A stretch of 64,000 nt of DNA from Clostridiales bacterium (GCA_015243575.1 CP042469.1:1454929-1518928), one strand, 5' to 3'. Counted from the first letter of the stretch, positions 44,258 through 53,161 are shown. The notes: a model not told the origin generated them from the letters alone. Program-made: numbers and translations.

Positions 44258-45142
44258 ATGCATTTTACAGGCACAATCTGGCGACCGCCCTATGAAGCGA
44301 ACTCCGCTTTATTACAGGTTACGGCTGGCTGTACACACCATGATTGCAAGTTTTGTTCTCTTTATGCGGATTTGCCTTTCAAATTCCGCATATCACCCAT
44401 GAGTGAGGTAGCGGAAGATTTACAAGAGCTTAGAGCATATCATTCATGTGCAGAACGGATATTCTTGACAGGTGCTAATCCTTTTGCCCTTAGCGTTGAC
44501 AAACTGACAGAGATAGCCCAAAAAGTACATCAATATTTGCCGAGAGTAAAAAGTATCGGCTGTTTTTCAAGAGTAACGGACATTACTCCAAAAACACTTG
44601 AACAACTTAAAGAACTACGTCAATTGGGCTATGACGGTGTTATTATCGGAACGGAAACAGGCGATGATGATACCCTTCGCTTCATGCGTAAGGGGTATCA
44701 GTCAAAAGATATTATTGAACAGTTAAACAGGCTTGATGAAGCGAAAATAACCTACCATATTTCCTACTTAAACGGTCTATCAGGTGCGGGAAATAGCCCA
44801 AAGGCTGCTTTGAACACTGCTGAAATTTATAATCAAATCAATCCTGTTAGTTTAAGCATAGTGGCATTGACAATATTTCCTGAATCGGATTTGTTCACCG
44901 AAATTAAAAACGGTACTTTTACCGAAACGGGTGAATTGGAGAAATTACAGGAACAAAAAACCTTAATTGAAAATTTGACAACTCAAACGACCCTGTATGC
45001 AAACACAGTATCTAATACCGCCCCAATGGTTGGAAAATTGTGCCAGGACAAAGAAAAAATGATAAAGCATTTGCAATATGCGATAGACAATATTGATGAA
45101 TCGGAGCTTAAACGGTACCGAAAGAATATCCGGCACTTGTAA
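44258..45142 (+). CDS. Radical SAM protein (tandem copy 1)
   Basis: I choose the ATG at 44258 (MHFTGTIWRPPYE) after AAAGGAG, since the second copy starts the same way; this gives 294 residues. CTHHDCKFCSLY is a CxxxCxxC radical SAM cluster motif, and GTETGDDDTLRFMRKGY and the following region fit the Elp3/MiaB-like class of radical SAM core. The substrate is not known. It is followed 22 bases later by a paralogue. Confidence 0.88.
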   Translation: MHFTGTIWRPPYEANSALLQVTAGCTHHDCKFCSLYADLPFKFRISPMSEVAEDLQELRAYHSCAERIFLTGANPFALSVDKLTEIAQKVHQYLPRVKSIGCFSRVTDITPKTLEQLKELRQLGYDGVIIGTETGDDDTLRFMRKGYQSKDIIEQLNRLDEAKITYHISYLNGLSGAGNSPKAALNTAEIYNQINPVSLSIVALTIFPESDLFTEIKNGTFTETGELEKLQEQKTLIENLTTQTTLYANTVSNTAPMVGKLCQDKEKMIKHLQYAIDNIDESELKRYRKNIRHL

Positions 45143-45164
45143 GCTACGGGGAAGGAGCTAAAAA

Positions 45165-46043
45165 ATGCACTTTACAGGAAGAACTTGGAGACCGCCATAT
45201 GAAGCATATTCGGTTATCATACAAGCAACATCCGGCTGTACCTATAATAAATGTCGGTTTTGTAGCCTATATCATGGAGAACGTTTCCGTATGTCGCCTA
45301 TGAGCGAGTTTGAGGAAGATTTAGCAGAAATAAAAAGCTATCAGCCTAATGCCCGCCGTATCTTCTGGACTGGAGCAAATCCATTTGCAATGAGCTATGA
45401 GAACCTTAAATTAAGGGCTTTGACGACGAGGGACTACTTGATTAAGTGTCAAAGCATGGCTATGTTTGCAAGTATTCGTGATATAAAATCCAAATCTGTT
45501 CATCAGCTTCGAAAATTGCGCGCAATGGGCATAAACGGATTGAGTATCGGAACCGAAAGCGGGGAAAATGAAACGCTTACTTTAGCCAACAAAGGTTATA
45601 CTGCCGAGGATATTGTTGGGCAATGCAATAAACTGGAGGAAGCCGGAATTGAATATTCCTTTGTTTATATGACTGGTCTTGCGGGAAAAGGGAATGGCAA
45701 GCGAAATGCTATTAACAGTGCCAAAATTTTTAATCAGCTTAATCCATATTTTTTAAGCATTGATTCACTGACATTATTCCCTGATACGGACCTGTATGCT
45801 TGGTCGAAAAGCAACAAGTTTGCCCCTGCAAGCGAACATGAACGATTAGAAGAAATGATAACTCTTTTGGAAAAGCTACAAATTCGTACTCATTTACAAG
45901 CGGACACAAAATCAAACTTCAAGCCTTTGTCTGGAACTATTCCATATGACAAATCGCGTATTATCGGAGAATTGAGTTATGCCCTAAAAACAGCAAGTGA
46001 ACAAGAAATGCTTGACTATCGAAATAGCTTGAGTACCTTATAG
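45165..46043 (+). CDS. Radical SAM protein (tandem copy 2)
   Basis: The 292-residue protein is similar to the previous one throughout: MHFTGRTWRPPYE, then CTYNKCRFCSLY with CxxxCxxC, SPMSEFEEDL and GTESGENETLTLANKGY. AAGGAG precedes the ATG. Tandem duplication with divergence suggests two related substrates or a heterodimer. Confidence 0.88.
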   Translation: MHFTGRTWRPPYEAYSVIIQATSGCTYNKCRFCSLYHGERFRMSPMSEFEEDLAEIKSYQPNARRIFWTGANPFAMSYENLKLRALTTRDYLIKCQSMAMFASIRDIKSKSVHQLRKLRAMGINGLSIGTESGENETLTLANKGYTAEDIVGQCNKLEEAGIEYSFVYMTGLAGKGNGKRNAINSAKIFNQLNPYFLSIDSLTLFPDTDLYAWSKSNKFAPASEHERLEEMITLLEKLQIRTHLQADTKSNFKPLSGTIPYDKSRIIGELSYALKTASEQEMLDYRNSLSTL

Positions 46044-46073
46044 TTAATTAAGAGACCACCAATGAAAAAAGAG

Positions 46074-46244
46074 CGGTCTTCCTGTTTCCTTTGGTGTAGT
46101 CCGAATAAAACCAGCATCAGCAAGATTAAGGCTCTCAACGAAAGCATCAATTACGCGTACCGGGTTATTTTCACCCATGTAATCTTCAATGCATTCTGGG
46201 AAAAGTGAGACTTGGTGGCGGTACTGGTGTTGTATAAATTTCAT
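46074..46244 (-). pseudogene. IS1182-type transposase N-terminus, inverted fragment
   Basis: Reading leftwards from 46244 this begins FIQHQYRHQVSLFPECIEDY and goes to PKETGRP, the first 57 residues of IS1182-family transposases, with GGAGGG before the ATG. It then leaves the family sequence. The part that should follow is on the opposite strand from 46258, so the element has been broken by an inversion. Confidence 0.75.
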
Positions 46245-46257
46245 TGAAAATCCCTCC

Positions 46258-46408
46258 TATGACCCTAAGGACTTACTCAAACTGTATGTTTAGGATACTT
46301 TAACCGTATACGCTCCAGTAGGAAGTTGATGACAGAATGCTCAAGAAATATTGAGCTGTTTTATAAAAAGCTGAAACCCTTGATCTTCAAGGATTTTCAG
46401 ACAAATCG
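46258..46408 (+). pseudogene. IS1182-type transposase, continuing fragment
   Basis: The stretch reads YDPKDLLKLYV, a stop or frameshift, then GYFNRIRSSRKL and ECSRNIEL, which follow directly after the GRP of the inverted fragment in intact IS1182 transposases. It decays after KLKPLIFKDFQTN and runs into the repeat at 46409. It is not functional. Confidence 0.7.
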
Positions 46409-46601
46409 TGGCGGAGAAGGTGGGATTTACACAGCTGCTTCGCACCTGCCGTCCTTCGAGCCCAACTCAGGCCTCTCGGACCGCTCACTACTCGAAAGTC
46501 CACCGGACTTTCTCCTCTCGCTCGCGCCCTTTCGGCTTCGAATCCTTCCTTCTTTACAAAAACGAAAAAATACCCACCCTATAATGGATATTTTTTCGTT
46601 G
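46409..46601. repeat. Dispersed repeat, copy 2 (with tRNA-Ser end)
   Basis: This 193-bp copy starts with tggcggagaaggtgggatt, the reverse complement of the last 19 bases of tRNA-Ser including CCA, then follows the shared sequence to ttttttcgttg. No tRNA gene is next to it, so the tRNA end travels with the repeat. The 170 bases after it, to 46772, show nothing I can support. Confidence 0.85.
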
Positions 46602-46771
46602 CGAGCCACGTTAATACTGGATATCATCCTGTTTTCAAATGAGGATTTGAACTGTCATCACACAGAGAGTATAAACATAATAAGTCTGATTCGATATAAA
46701 CCTTAACGTATTTCCACTTTTCTATAATCTCATGTGTATGCCGATCTTTTTTTGAAAACAAGCGGGCTTCA

Positions 46772-46990
46772 TCAACTAATGCACCATTTTACATGGCTAC
46801 CGTCCTCATCCTTGCTAACGATCAGTTGATCTTCGATTTCCTGCTTCAACTCCGAATTATGGGAAACAATTCCGATTAGCTTGGAGCCGGCTGCCATTCG
46901 CTGCAGCACTTTGACTGCCTGATCTCTGGAGTGATCGTCCAGCGCACCGAAGCCTTCATCAATGAACATCATATCGAGGTTGATGGAGGC
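46772..46990 (-). pseudogene. sbcC 3'-end remnant
   Basis: Reading leftwards from about 46985 the sequence gives LDMMFIDEGFGALDDHS, the Walker B region of the exonuclease subunit SbcC, and continues IGIVSHNSELKQEI to a stop at 46772. The first 900 or so residues of SbcC are missing; upstream sequence belongs to an IS3 transposase on the other strand. It is a truncated remnant. Confidence 0.8.
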
Positions 46991-47011
46991 TGGATTTGAT
47001 CTGGAAGGGCT

Positions 47012-47548
47012 ACAATAAAGTACAAATACATGGGACAGGAAGTACACAAATACGAAAATCTGCTCAACCGAGATTTCACTGCCGCCCGCCCGAATGCAAA
47101 GTGGGCTACGGACATCTCTTATATCCATACCGCCCAAGGCGTGCTTTACCTATCCATCATTCGCGATCTGTACGACAACAGCATCGTTGCCTATCGGACA
47201 GGAACGAAACAGACAGCAAACCTCGTCCTAAGAACCATTAAGGCGGCGATGAGCAAAGTGAAGATCGCTACAGAGCTGCAACTCCATAGCGACCAAGGGT
47301 TTCAATATACTTCGCACGGATATTTTAACCTAACAAAAGAATATGGCATTACACCATCAATGTCAAGACGCGGAAATTGTTATGACAATGCACTGGCTGA
47401 GAATTTCTTTTCCATTCTCAAGACAGAGTGCATTTACCGCCATAAACTCATAACGTTCGATGAAGCCAGGCAACTCATTGATGAATACATTGATTTTTAT
47501 AATAATGAGCGCATCCAGACAAAAACGAGCCTGACACCGCTCAAATAA
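47012..47548 (+). pseudogene. IS3-family transposase OrfB, 5'-truncated
   Basis: From KYKYMGQEVHKYENLL the frame holds the integrase core with the three catalytic acids in WATDISYI, LHSDQGFQY and ALAENFFSILK, then EYIDFYNNERIQTKTS and a stop. OrfB proteins normally have about 100 more residues before this and a few at the end. The missing front is where the sbcC remnant joins. Confidence 0.85.
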
Positions 47549-47646
47549 CAGCGTCAGGCTGCGTAATTTTATGATATTCTACGCTAGGGTTTCTATTTGC
47601 TGTCCACGGTCGCTGGGTCGGTGCAAAAATCAGCCGGGTTATCCTA

Positions 47647-48066
47647 TTATACCGCAATAGTTTCCATGTGTTCAAAATCAATGACCACATCCGCCTCGTC
47701 AAAGGTTATTTCAAACAAGATAAGCGCAGGGAGCACATCAGGAATGCTCATAATGTACTCCGGCATCTTCGATAGAAATTTAGCCTTAATTGTTTCAATG
47801 GAAACCGAGCTTTTTCTAACGACACCAGCCTTGACTCGCACGTGCTCTTCTCCGTTTTCCGGAATGGTTGTGAATGCGACATGGGGATTTTCCGCAAGTT
47901 CCGCAACCTTTTGGTTGTCGCCGAAAGTAGAGAAATACAGGGCCTTCAGCTCCGCATCATAATAAAAATTGACAATGCGCACATTGGGCACGCCATCCAC
48001 AGCCGTTGCGATTGCGGTTGCTGTCTGTTTTTCCATCATTCGTTCAAATTCTTTTTTATAATCCAC
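47647..48066 (-). CDS. Pyridoxamine 5'-phosphate oxidase-like flavin protein
   Basis: The 139-residue protein matches the small PNPOx-like split-barrel family (VPNVRIVNFYYDAELKALYF, TFGDNQKVAELAENPHVAF). Such proteins bind FMN or similar cofactors. GTG start with GGAG upstream. It follows a VOC protein and a GyrI-like protein in the same direction, a typical small stress or detoxification group. Confidence 0.85.
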   Translation of the reverse strand: MDYKKEFERMMEKQTATAIATAVDGVPNVRIVNFYYDAELKALYFSTFGDNQKVAELAENPHVAFTTIPENGEEHVRVKAGVVRKSSVSIETIKAKFLSKMPEYIMSIPDVLPALILFEITFDEADVVIDFEHMETIAV

Positions 48067-48090
48067 TTGTCATTGGCTCTCCTTTTTTCT

Positions 48091-48480
48091 TTATTTCGTA
48101 AATGAACCAATTTCGATTAGGTTGCCCTCCGGATCTGCAATATAGCAAGTCCGCTGTCCCCATGGCTCTGTTGTAGGCTCTAAGACAGGCACCGCACCTT
48201 TTGAAACAACTTGCTTGAAGGTATCATCGACCGCGGCATAATTTGGGACACTCATCGCAATTTCATAATGGCCGTTGATATCATTTGCGTAAGAAAAGGA
48301 CCTTTTTGCCATCCGCTCAAAATCGGTTCTGCGATAAAGCAAAAACAAAGTTCCATCTTTCATCAGATAGACATTGCTTTCATTTTCTTCCTCTTTGATT
48401 TCAAATCCAAGTACATCACGGTAAAAGCGCACCATCGTTGGCATATCCTTGACGAAAATTCCAAAACCATCTAATTTCAT
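48091..48480 (-). CDS. VOC-family (glyoxalase/bleomycin-resistance-like) protein
   Basis: The 129-residue protein fits the vicinal oxygen chelate fold (FGIFVKDMPTMVRFYRDVLG at the start, EPWGQRTCYIADPEGNLIEI at the end). AAGGAGG precedes the ATG. The activity is not predictable within this family. Confidence 0.88.
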   Translation of the reverse strand: MKLDGFGIFVKDMPTMVRFYRDVLGFEIKEEENESNVYLMKDGTLFLLYRRTDFERMAKRSFSYANDINGHYEIAMSVPNYAAVDDTFKQVVSKGAVPVLEPTTEPWGQRTCYIADPEGNLIEIGSFTK

Positions 48481-48496
48481 GCATTTTTCCTCCTTT

Positions 48497-48937
48497 TTAC
48501 TTCAGGGCAATGTAAATATCAATATCAGAGTTTTCCGGGTCGGCATTTCGGTATTCCTCGAAATCGCCTGTGAAACTGCGGTCTAAATCCGTCTGCCAAA
48601 TCTCTCCCCACGAATCGGAGACGGCTTTTTCCATATGCCCATGCACAGAGAATTTTGCGTATTTTCCGGCAGGGATTGTTTTTACGGTCAGCTCGGGATT
48701 TTCTGCCTTGGAAACCTCATTGCCTGCCGTTACGCAATATCCATCTGCCGTATAATCGGAATAGAGCCCAATGGCGTACTCGTTTGCCTTGTTTTTTATC
48801 GCGGCATTGATGCCGCCTTGGTACAACTTCGCCCAAAGTCCACCAATAATTTTCCCCATTTCAGGGTCGCTGTTGCTGGTCGCGGCACTTACCCCAACAA
48901 TAGTCTTTTCCTCTAAATGCACAATTTCATAGTTCAT
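48497..48937 (-). CDS. GyrI-like effector-binding domain protein
   Basis: The 146-residue protein matches the AraC-type effector-binding (GyrI-like) fold (VHLEEKTIVGVSA, VKTIPAGKYAKFSVHG, DIDIYIALK). It has no DNA-binding part. AAGGAGG precedes the ATG. It follows the WYL regulator gene and probably forms a unit with the VOC and PNPOx-like genes. Confidence 0.85.
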   Translation of the reverse strand: MNYEIVHLEEKTIVGVSAATSNSDPEMGKIIGGLWAKLYQGGINAAIKNKANEYAIGLYSDYTADGYCVTAGNEVSKAENPELTVKTIPAGKYAKFSVHGHMEKAVSDSWGEIWQTDLDRSFTGDFEEYRNADPENSDIDIYIALK

Positions 48938-49003
48938 TTGATCGTCCTCCTTGTCTTTGATGCTATCATCATAGCAAAGACCAGTTGACAGTAGCGTGTC
49001 ATA

Positions 49004-49897
49004 TTATAAATATTGCGCCAGCGATTTTTGCAATTTCTCTTTTACTTGCAGACGGATATCCTCCGGCTCTAAAATTTTACAATGCTCACCGAAGGTCGCA
49101 AGATATTGATAGACCCAATCGCCTCTGGGCATGGTGAGCTGTGCAATAAAATCACCGTCTGGGAGCGTCTTGTACTGTGAAAACTCATCGTATACACGAT
49201 ATGCCATTTTCTTTGACAGCTTCAGCGTGATGGTTACGAAATCATCTTGAAATATCTTGTTGACTTCAAATATCTTTGCAGGGGCGGTGCGTTCAAAATG
49301 CTCGTCGAGCAGCTTCAATTCTTTGATGCGCCGCAGCTTGAAAAACCGATCATCCTGACGCACTGTGCAGAAAGCATAAAGATACCAGCTTTGCCCCTTA
49401 AAGCAGAGCTTCATGGGTTCTACTGTGCGCTGCGTACAGCCCTCACTGCTGTGATAATGAAATGCCACTTTTTTCTTTTCGAGAATGGCGGTTTTCAGCA
49501 GGCTGAACAGCTGAGCCTCCTCATCAGCATTTGCCCAACCAGAGAAATCAACTTCAACCCAATCGGCGTTGGTGTTTCCAAACAGGGAGGATAGCTTTTG
49601 CACCGCAGTATTGGTTTGCTCCAGATTGACCGCCTCTACCGCGTGAAGTGCAGCGAGGATATCTGATTTTTCGCCATCGGTCAGTACGGTTTTATTGAGA
49701 ACGAAGTCGGGGAGCAATGAAATTCCACCGCCCTTGCCCTTGGTCATATAAATGGGTATTCCCGCCGAAGATAGAAGCTCCACATCCCGGTAAATGGTGC
49801 GGGGAGAAACCTCAAATTGCGTCGCAAGTTCCCCGGCGGTTATACTTTCTTTGTTCAGGAGTAAATAAATCATTTCAAACAGCCTATTAATTTGCAT
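49004..49897 (-). CDS. YafY-type HTH/WYL-domain transcriptional regulator
   Basis: The 297-residue protein has an N-terminal DeoR-like HTH (ITAGELATQFEVSPRTIYRD) and a WYL domain (SWYLYAFCTVRQDDRFFKLRRI). GAGGTG precedes the ATG. It is first in the leftward group with the GyrI-like, VOC and PNPOx-like genes, which it may control. Confidence 0.9.
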   Translation of the reverse strand: MQINRLFEMIYLLLNKESITAGELATQFEVSPRTIYRDVELLSSAGIPIYMTKGKGGGISLLPDFVLNKTVLTDGEKSDILAALHAVEAVNLEQTNTAVQKLSSLFGNTNADWVEVDFSGWANADEEAQLFSLLKTAILEKKKVAFHYHSSEGCTQRTVEPMKLCFKGQSWYLYAFCTVRQDDRFFKLRRIKELKLLDEHFERTAPAKIFEVNKIFQDDFVTITLKLSKKMAYRVYDEFSQYKTLPDGDFIAQLTMPRGDWVYQYLATFGEHCKILEPEDIRLQVKEKLQKSLAQYL

Positions 49898-49975
49898 ATT
49901 ATCACCTCAATTATTTTTTATTATAAGGCCATAATATGACATCCACAAGACATGTTAAAACAATAGAATCGAGAG

Positions 49976-50170
49976 ATCGGAGGTCACGGTATTGGCTTGC
50001 AATTTCACGAAGATCCTTGGGTTGGGTATGTGACAACACAAGGATCAGGGATGCTCTTAGTTCCGGGACTTGTATTTACTGTAGAGCCTATGATAAATAT
50101 AGGAAAATCCAATATAGTAACAGATAAACACGATAATTGGACTGTTCGCACTGCCGATGGGAAGTGGAAA
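49976..50170 (+). pseudogene. Methionine aminopeptidase remnant
   Basis: The frame reads GGHGIGLQFHEDPWVGYV, then LVPGLVFTVEPMINIG and DNWTVRTADGKW, the C-terminal third of type I methionine aminopeptidase with its metal-ligand regions. The first two thirds are missing, and after TADGKW the normal ending is lost. It is a remnant. Confidence 0.82.
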
Positions 50171-50297
50171 GGCTACAATAAAGTATATATCCGGCTTGCG
50201 TTATTCCGTGTAAAAGAGCATTCTGTATGAGTTCAAATACCAAGGGGGCTTAGAATCAATGAAATGACATCCTCAAAATCGAGCTTTATTTTGACGG

Positions 50298-50365
50298 GGC
50301 TTTTTGGGTAAAAACACCCGAAAAGCCTGATGTCCTGCGGTTTTCACCGCAGGACATCAGGCTTT
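50298..50365. terminator. Two overlapping hairpins, one a perfect 19-bp stem
   Basis: The second hairpin, aaagcctgatgtcctgcgg (50322-50340) with its complement at 50347-50365, is perfect. The first, 50298-50309 with 50316-50327, has twelve pairs with one G-T. They share 50322-50327 and cannot form together. On the minus strand it would end transcripts from the tRNA-Ser side. The rest of 50171-50297 shows nothing. Confidence 0.65.
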
Positions 50366-50370
50366 AATTA

Positions 50371-50561
50371 TGGCGGAGAAGGTGGGATTTACACAGCTGC
50401 TTCGCACCTGCCGTCCTTCGAGCCCAACTCAGGCCTCTCGGACCGCTCACTACTCGAAAGTCCACCGGACTTTCTCCTCTCGCTCGCGCCCTTTCGGCTT
50501 CGAATCCTTCCTTCTTTACAAAAACGAAAAAATACCCACCCTATGATGGATATTTTTTCGT
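50371..50561. repeat. Dispersed repeat, copy 3, abutting tRNA-Ser
   Basis: This copy starts with the same 19-base tRNA-Ser end (50371-50389) as copy 2 and ends exactly where the intact tRNA-Ser begins (50562). The 19 bases recur at 50562-50580 in the tRNA, so the repeat is flanked by a direct repeat as an element integrated at a tRNA 3' end would be. Its end nearest the tRNA forms a hairpin with T-run that can serve as the tRNA terminator. Confidence 0.88.
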
Positions 50562-50650
50562 TGGCGGAGAAGGTGGGATTCGAACCCACGTGGGATTGCT
50601 CCCAAACTGATTTCGAGTCAGCCCCGTTATGACCACTTCGATACTTCTCC
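50562..50650 (-). tRNA. tRNA-Ser (CGA anticodon)
   Basis: On the minus strand the gene has acceptor arm ggagaag/cttctcc, anticodon loop CTCGAAA giving anticodon CGA, a long variable arm (tttgggagcaatccca) as in Ser tRNAs, T-loop gttcgaatc and an encoded CCA. The length is 89 bases with CCA. Confidence 0.95.
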
Positions 50651-50733
50651 AAAATTTTATATTATGCCCGGATGGATCTTTATTATGCTGTTTTTCGCAC
50701 ACGGACAAAGATGATTATAGCACAAAGGATAGA

Positions 50734-51711
50734 TTAATAGCAACCCTGCGGAACAGAAAATTTCATTGCATTTGGAAGAATCTCAAAGACTGTCTCTCCT
50801 ACTGTTGAAACTTCGCCATCGGTACACATTTTCACTTTTCCATTGGGAATCATTTTCAAGCTTTTACACTGTTTATAGGTGAGAAAATTCATGACAGATG
50901 GATCGTCAAGATGCGTTCCCTTACGGTATTTCCCTATTATGGAAAGTAAAGTCCGACGGGTGAGGTTGTCCACGATGATGACATCCATCAAGCTGTCGTT
51001 TGTGATCGCCCTTGGCAATGCTTTAAACCCGCCGCCGCAATAGCAGCCGTTCCCAATGGCAGCCAGTATATAGTCACCTTCATAGAGTTCCCCGTCTTCC
51101 AGGCAAAGCTGAAGTTTAACGCCCTCTTTCTTTCCCAGCACAATGGCGATACCAATAATATATGCAAGTGATCCATTTACAAACGGATATTGTTTTATAG
51201 TTCCGACCCGATCCGCTACATTACAGTCCAGTCCTATGTTAAACATGTTGATACCATACCGTACGAAAGGCGGATTGTCTTCCTCATCAGAAGTTGTCAC
51301 ATAACGAATTAAATCAATGGAACGTGAAGTCCCCCTGATCTGAGCCTCGATATCTTCAAATAACGGTCCGTCTCCGAAGCTTCTTGGAAAATCATTGCCC
51401 GTACCTGCCGGAATCATTGCGATTTCAACACCTGGATATCCGTATGCCCCGTTGGCTACTTCATTCAAGGTGCCGTCACCTCCGCAAGCATAAAAACGAA
51501 CGATTTCCTTCTTTGATTCCTCTTCTCTAATTTCTTTCGCTAGTGTTTCACATCTGGTTCGCACAAAATGCTCTGCATCTCCCGGAGCAATGGTTCTGTG
51601 GATTTCATAATCAATCTCCAGTTTTTTCGAAGCTTCTATAATCCTCGGTAAAAACACCTCCCCTGCTTTTCCTTTTCCAGCGGCGGGGTTCATAATAAAA
51701 ATATGCTTCAT
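50734..51711 (-). CDS. Diacylglycerol kinase-family lipid kinase
   Basis: The 325-residue protein fits the DagK/YegS/BmrU family. It has NPAAGKGKA near the start, the catalytic-domain motif ACGGDGTLNEVANG and IPAGTGNDFPRSFG. It phosphorylates diacylglycerol or a related lipid in the membrane. AAGGAG precedes the ATG. It stands alone. Confidence 0.92.
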   Translation of the reverse strand: MKHIFIMNPAAGKGKAGEVFLPRIIEASKKLEIDYEIHRTIAPGDAEHFVRTRCETLAKEIREEESKKEIVRFYACGGDGTLNEVANGAYGYPGVEIAMIPAGTGNDFPRSFGDGPLFEDIEAQIRGTSRSIDLIRYVTTSDEEDNPPFVRYGINMFNIGLDCNVADRVGTIKQYPFVNGSLAYIIGIAIVLGKKEGVKLQLCLEDGELYEGDYILAAIGNGCYCGGGFKALPRAITNDSLMDVIIVDNLTRRTLLSIIGKYRKGTHLDDPSVMNFLTYKQCKSLKMIPNGKVKMCTDGEVSTVGETVFEILPNAMKFSVPQGCY

Positions 51712-51973
51712 ACCTTGCTCCTTTATTTTTCTCGATCAGATGTGCGCACGGAATTAGTGAATCATAAGCGTGACGTGTTCATTCTAACACAACTGACGGT
51801 TCTCGTAAATGTATTTGGTATGTGACATTTTATTGTTGAATTTTCAAGAACGTTAGTTTTTCACATTTTTAAATTTCTTAGCTGCCGTATTTTGCCAGCC
51901 ACTCTTTTAAAGCCACTCACTTTGGGGTATAATATTTTAGTATCGTTGACTTTACGAAAAGGAGATTTTAAAT

Positions 51974-53083
51974 ATGGATTCAAGAGTGAAAAAATTAGCT
52001 GACGTCCTTGTACATTACTCCTGCAATGTACAAAAGGGAGAAAAAGTATTAATTTCATACGAAGGAGAAAGCACAAAACCCCTTGCGAAACAACTCATCA
52101 AGGAAGTTTATGCCTGCGGAGGTATGCCCTATGTTGAAATCAGAGATTCCTCTGTGACGCGGGAAATTCTCCTTGGATGTGAAGAAAAGCAAATCCAGTT
52201 CATGAGTGACTACCTTCTCAATCAGATGCAGGGAATGGATGCATATATCGCAATCCGTGCAAGCGATAATACATCGGAGCTTTCGGATGTTCCTTCTGCG
52301 AAAATGAATATGTATAACAAACTGCTTCGCCCTGTTCTTGATTATAGGGTTAACAAGACAAAGTGGGTGGTTTTAAGATATCCAAACAATGCTATGGCAC
52401 AGCTCGCCAATATGAGCTTGGAAGCTTTTGAGGATTTCTATTTTGATGTTTGTACGCTGGACTACAAGAAAATGTCTGATGCAATGGATCCCCTTGTGGA
52501 ACTAATGAATCGAACTGACAAAGTTAGAATTACAGGCAAAAACACAGACCTGACCTTCTCCATCAAAGGCATTGGCGCTGTAAAGTGCAATGGAGACCGC
52601 AATATCCCCGACGGGGAGGTCTACTCCGCTCCTGTTCGTGACTCTGTGAACGGAATTATTTCTTACAATACACCCTCCGAAGAACACGGCTTCACCTTTG
52701 ATAATATCGTCTTTGAGGTCAAGGACGGAAAGATTGTCAATGCAACTTCCAATAATAACGAGCGAATCAACGAACTGCTGAACACTGACGAGGGAGCAAG
52801 ATATTTCGGCGAATTTGCCATCGGTGTAAATCCCTATATTCTGCATCCAATGAAGGATACCCTGTTTGATGAGAAAATTGCGGGCAGTATCCATCTTACA
52901 CCCGGTGCGGCTTATGAAGAGACCTTCAATGGCAACAAGTCTGCAGTTCATTGGGATCTGGTATTCATTCAAAGACCGGAATACGGCGGCGGCGAAATCT
53001 ACTTTGATGATGTGTTGATCAGAAAAGACGGGATTTTTGTAATTCCCGAATTAGAAGGATTGAATCCTGAAAACTTGAAATAA
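51974..53083 (+). CDS. M29-family aminopeptidase
   Basis: The 369-residue protein fits aminopeptidase T/AmpS type throughout: KLADVLVHYSCNVQKGEKVL at the start, then TGKNTDLTFSIKG, GDRNIPDGEVYSAPV, GEFAIGVNPYI and AVHWDLVFI, which carry the metal ligands. It releases N-terminal residues from peptides in the cytoplasm. AAAAGGAG lies before the ATG. Confidence 0.92.
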   Translation: MDSRVKKLADVLVHYSCNVQKGEKVLISYEGESTKPLAKQLIKEVYACGGMPYVEIRDSSVTREILLGCEEKQIQFMSDYLLNQMQGMDAYIAIRASDNTSELSDVPSAKMNMYNKLLRPVLDYRVNKTKWVVLRYPNNAMAQLANMSLEAFEDFYFDVCTLDYKKMSDAMDPLVELMNRTDKVRITGKNTDLTFSIKGIGAVKCNGDRNIPDGEVYSAPVRDSVNGIISYNTPSEEHGFTFDNIVFEVKDGKIVNATSNNNERINELLNTDEGARYFGEFAIGVNPYILHPMKDTLFDEKIAGSIHLTPGAAYEETFNGNKSAVHWDLVFIQRPEYGGGEIYFDDVLIRKDGIFVIPELEGLNPENLK

Positions 53084-53104
53084 AAAATAGATGGCAGGTC
53101 TACA

Positions 53105-53138
53105 AAAGGGATAGGTGCTTTTTTGCCTCTATCCCTTT
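53105..53138 (+). terminator. Hairpin terminator after the aminopeptidase gene
   Basis: aaagggatag and ctatcccttt form a ten-base stem 22 bases after the stop codon, with some further pairing inside. Confidence 0.65.
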
Positions 53139-53161
53139 CCATTTCTCTTTTCAGTTTCTTG

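Noticed and set aside
46326..46706. 126-codon open frame through repeat copy 2
   Set aside because: Most of it is a translation of the dispersed repeat, preceded by the IS1182 remnant. The same peptide appears in all repeat copies, so it is an artefact.
50330..50652. Open frames of 100 and 87 codons over the repeat and tRNA-Ser
   Set aside because: They translate the tRNA gene and the repeat. No ribosome sites.
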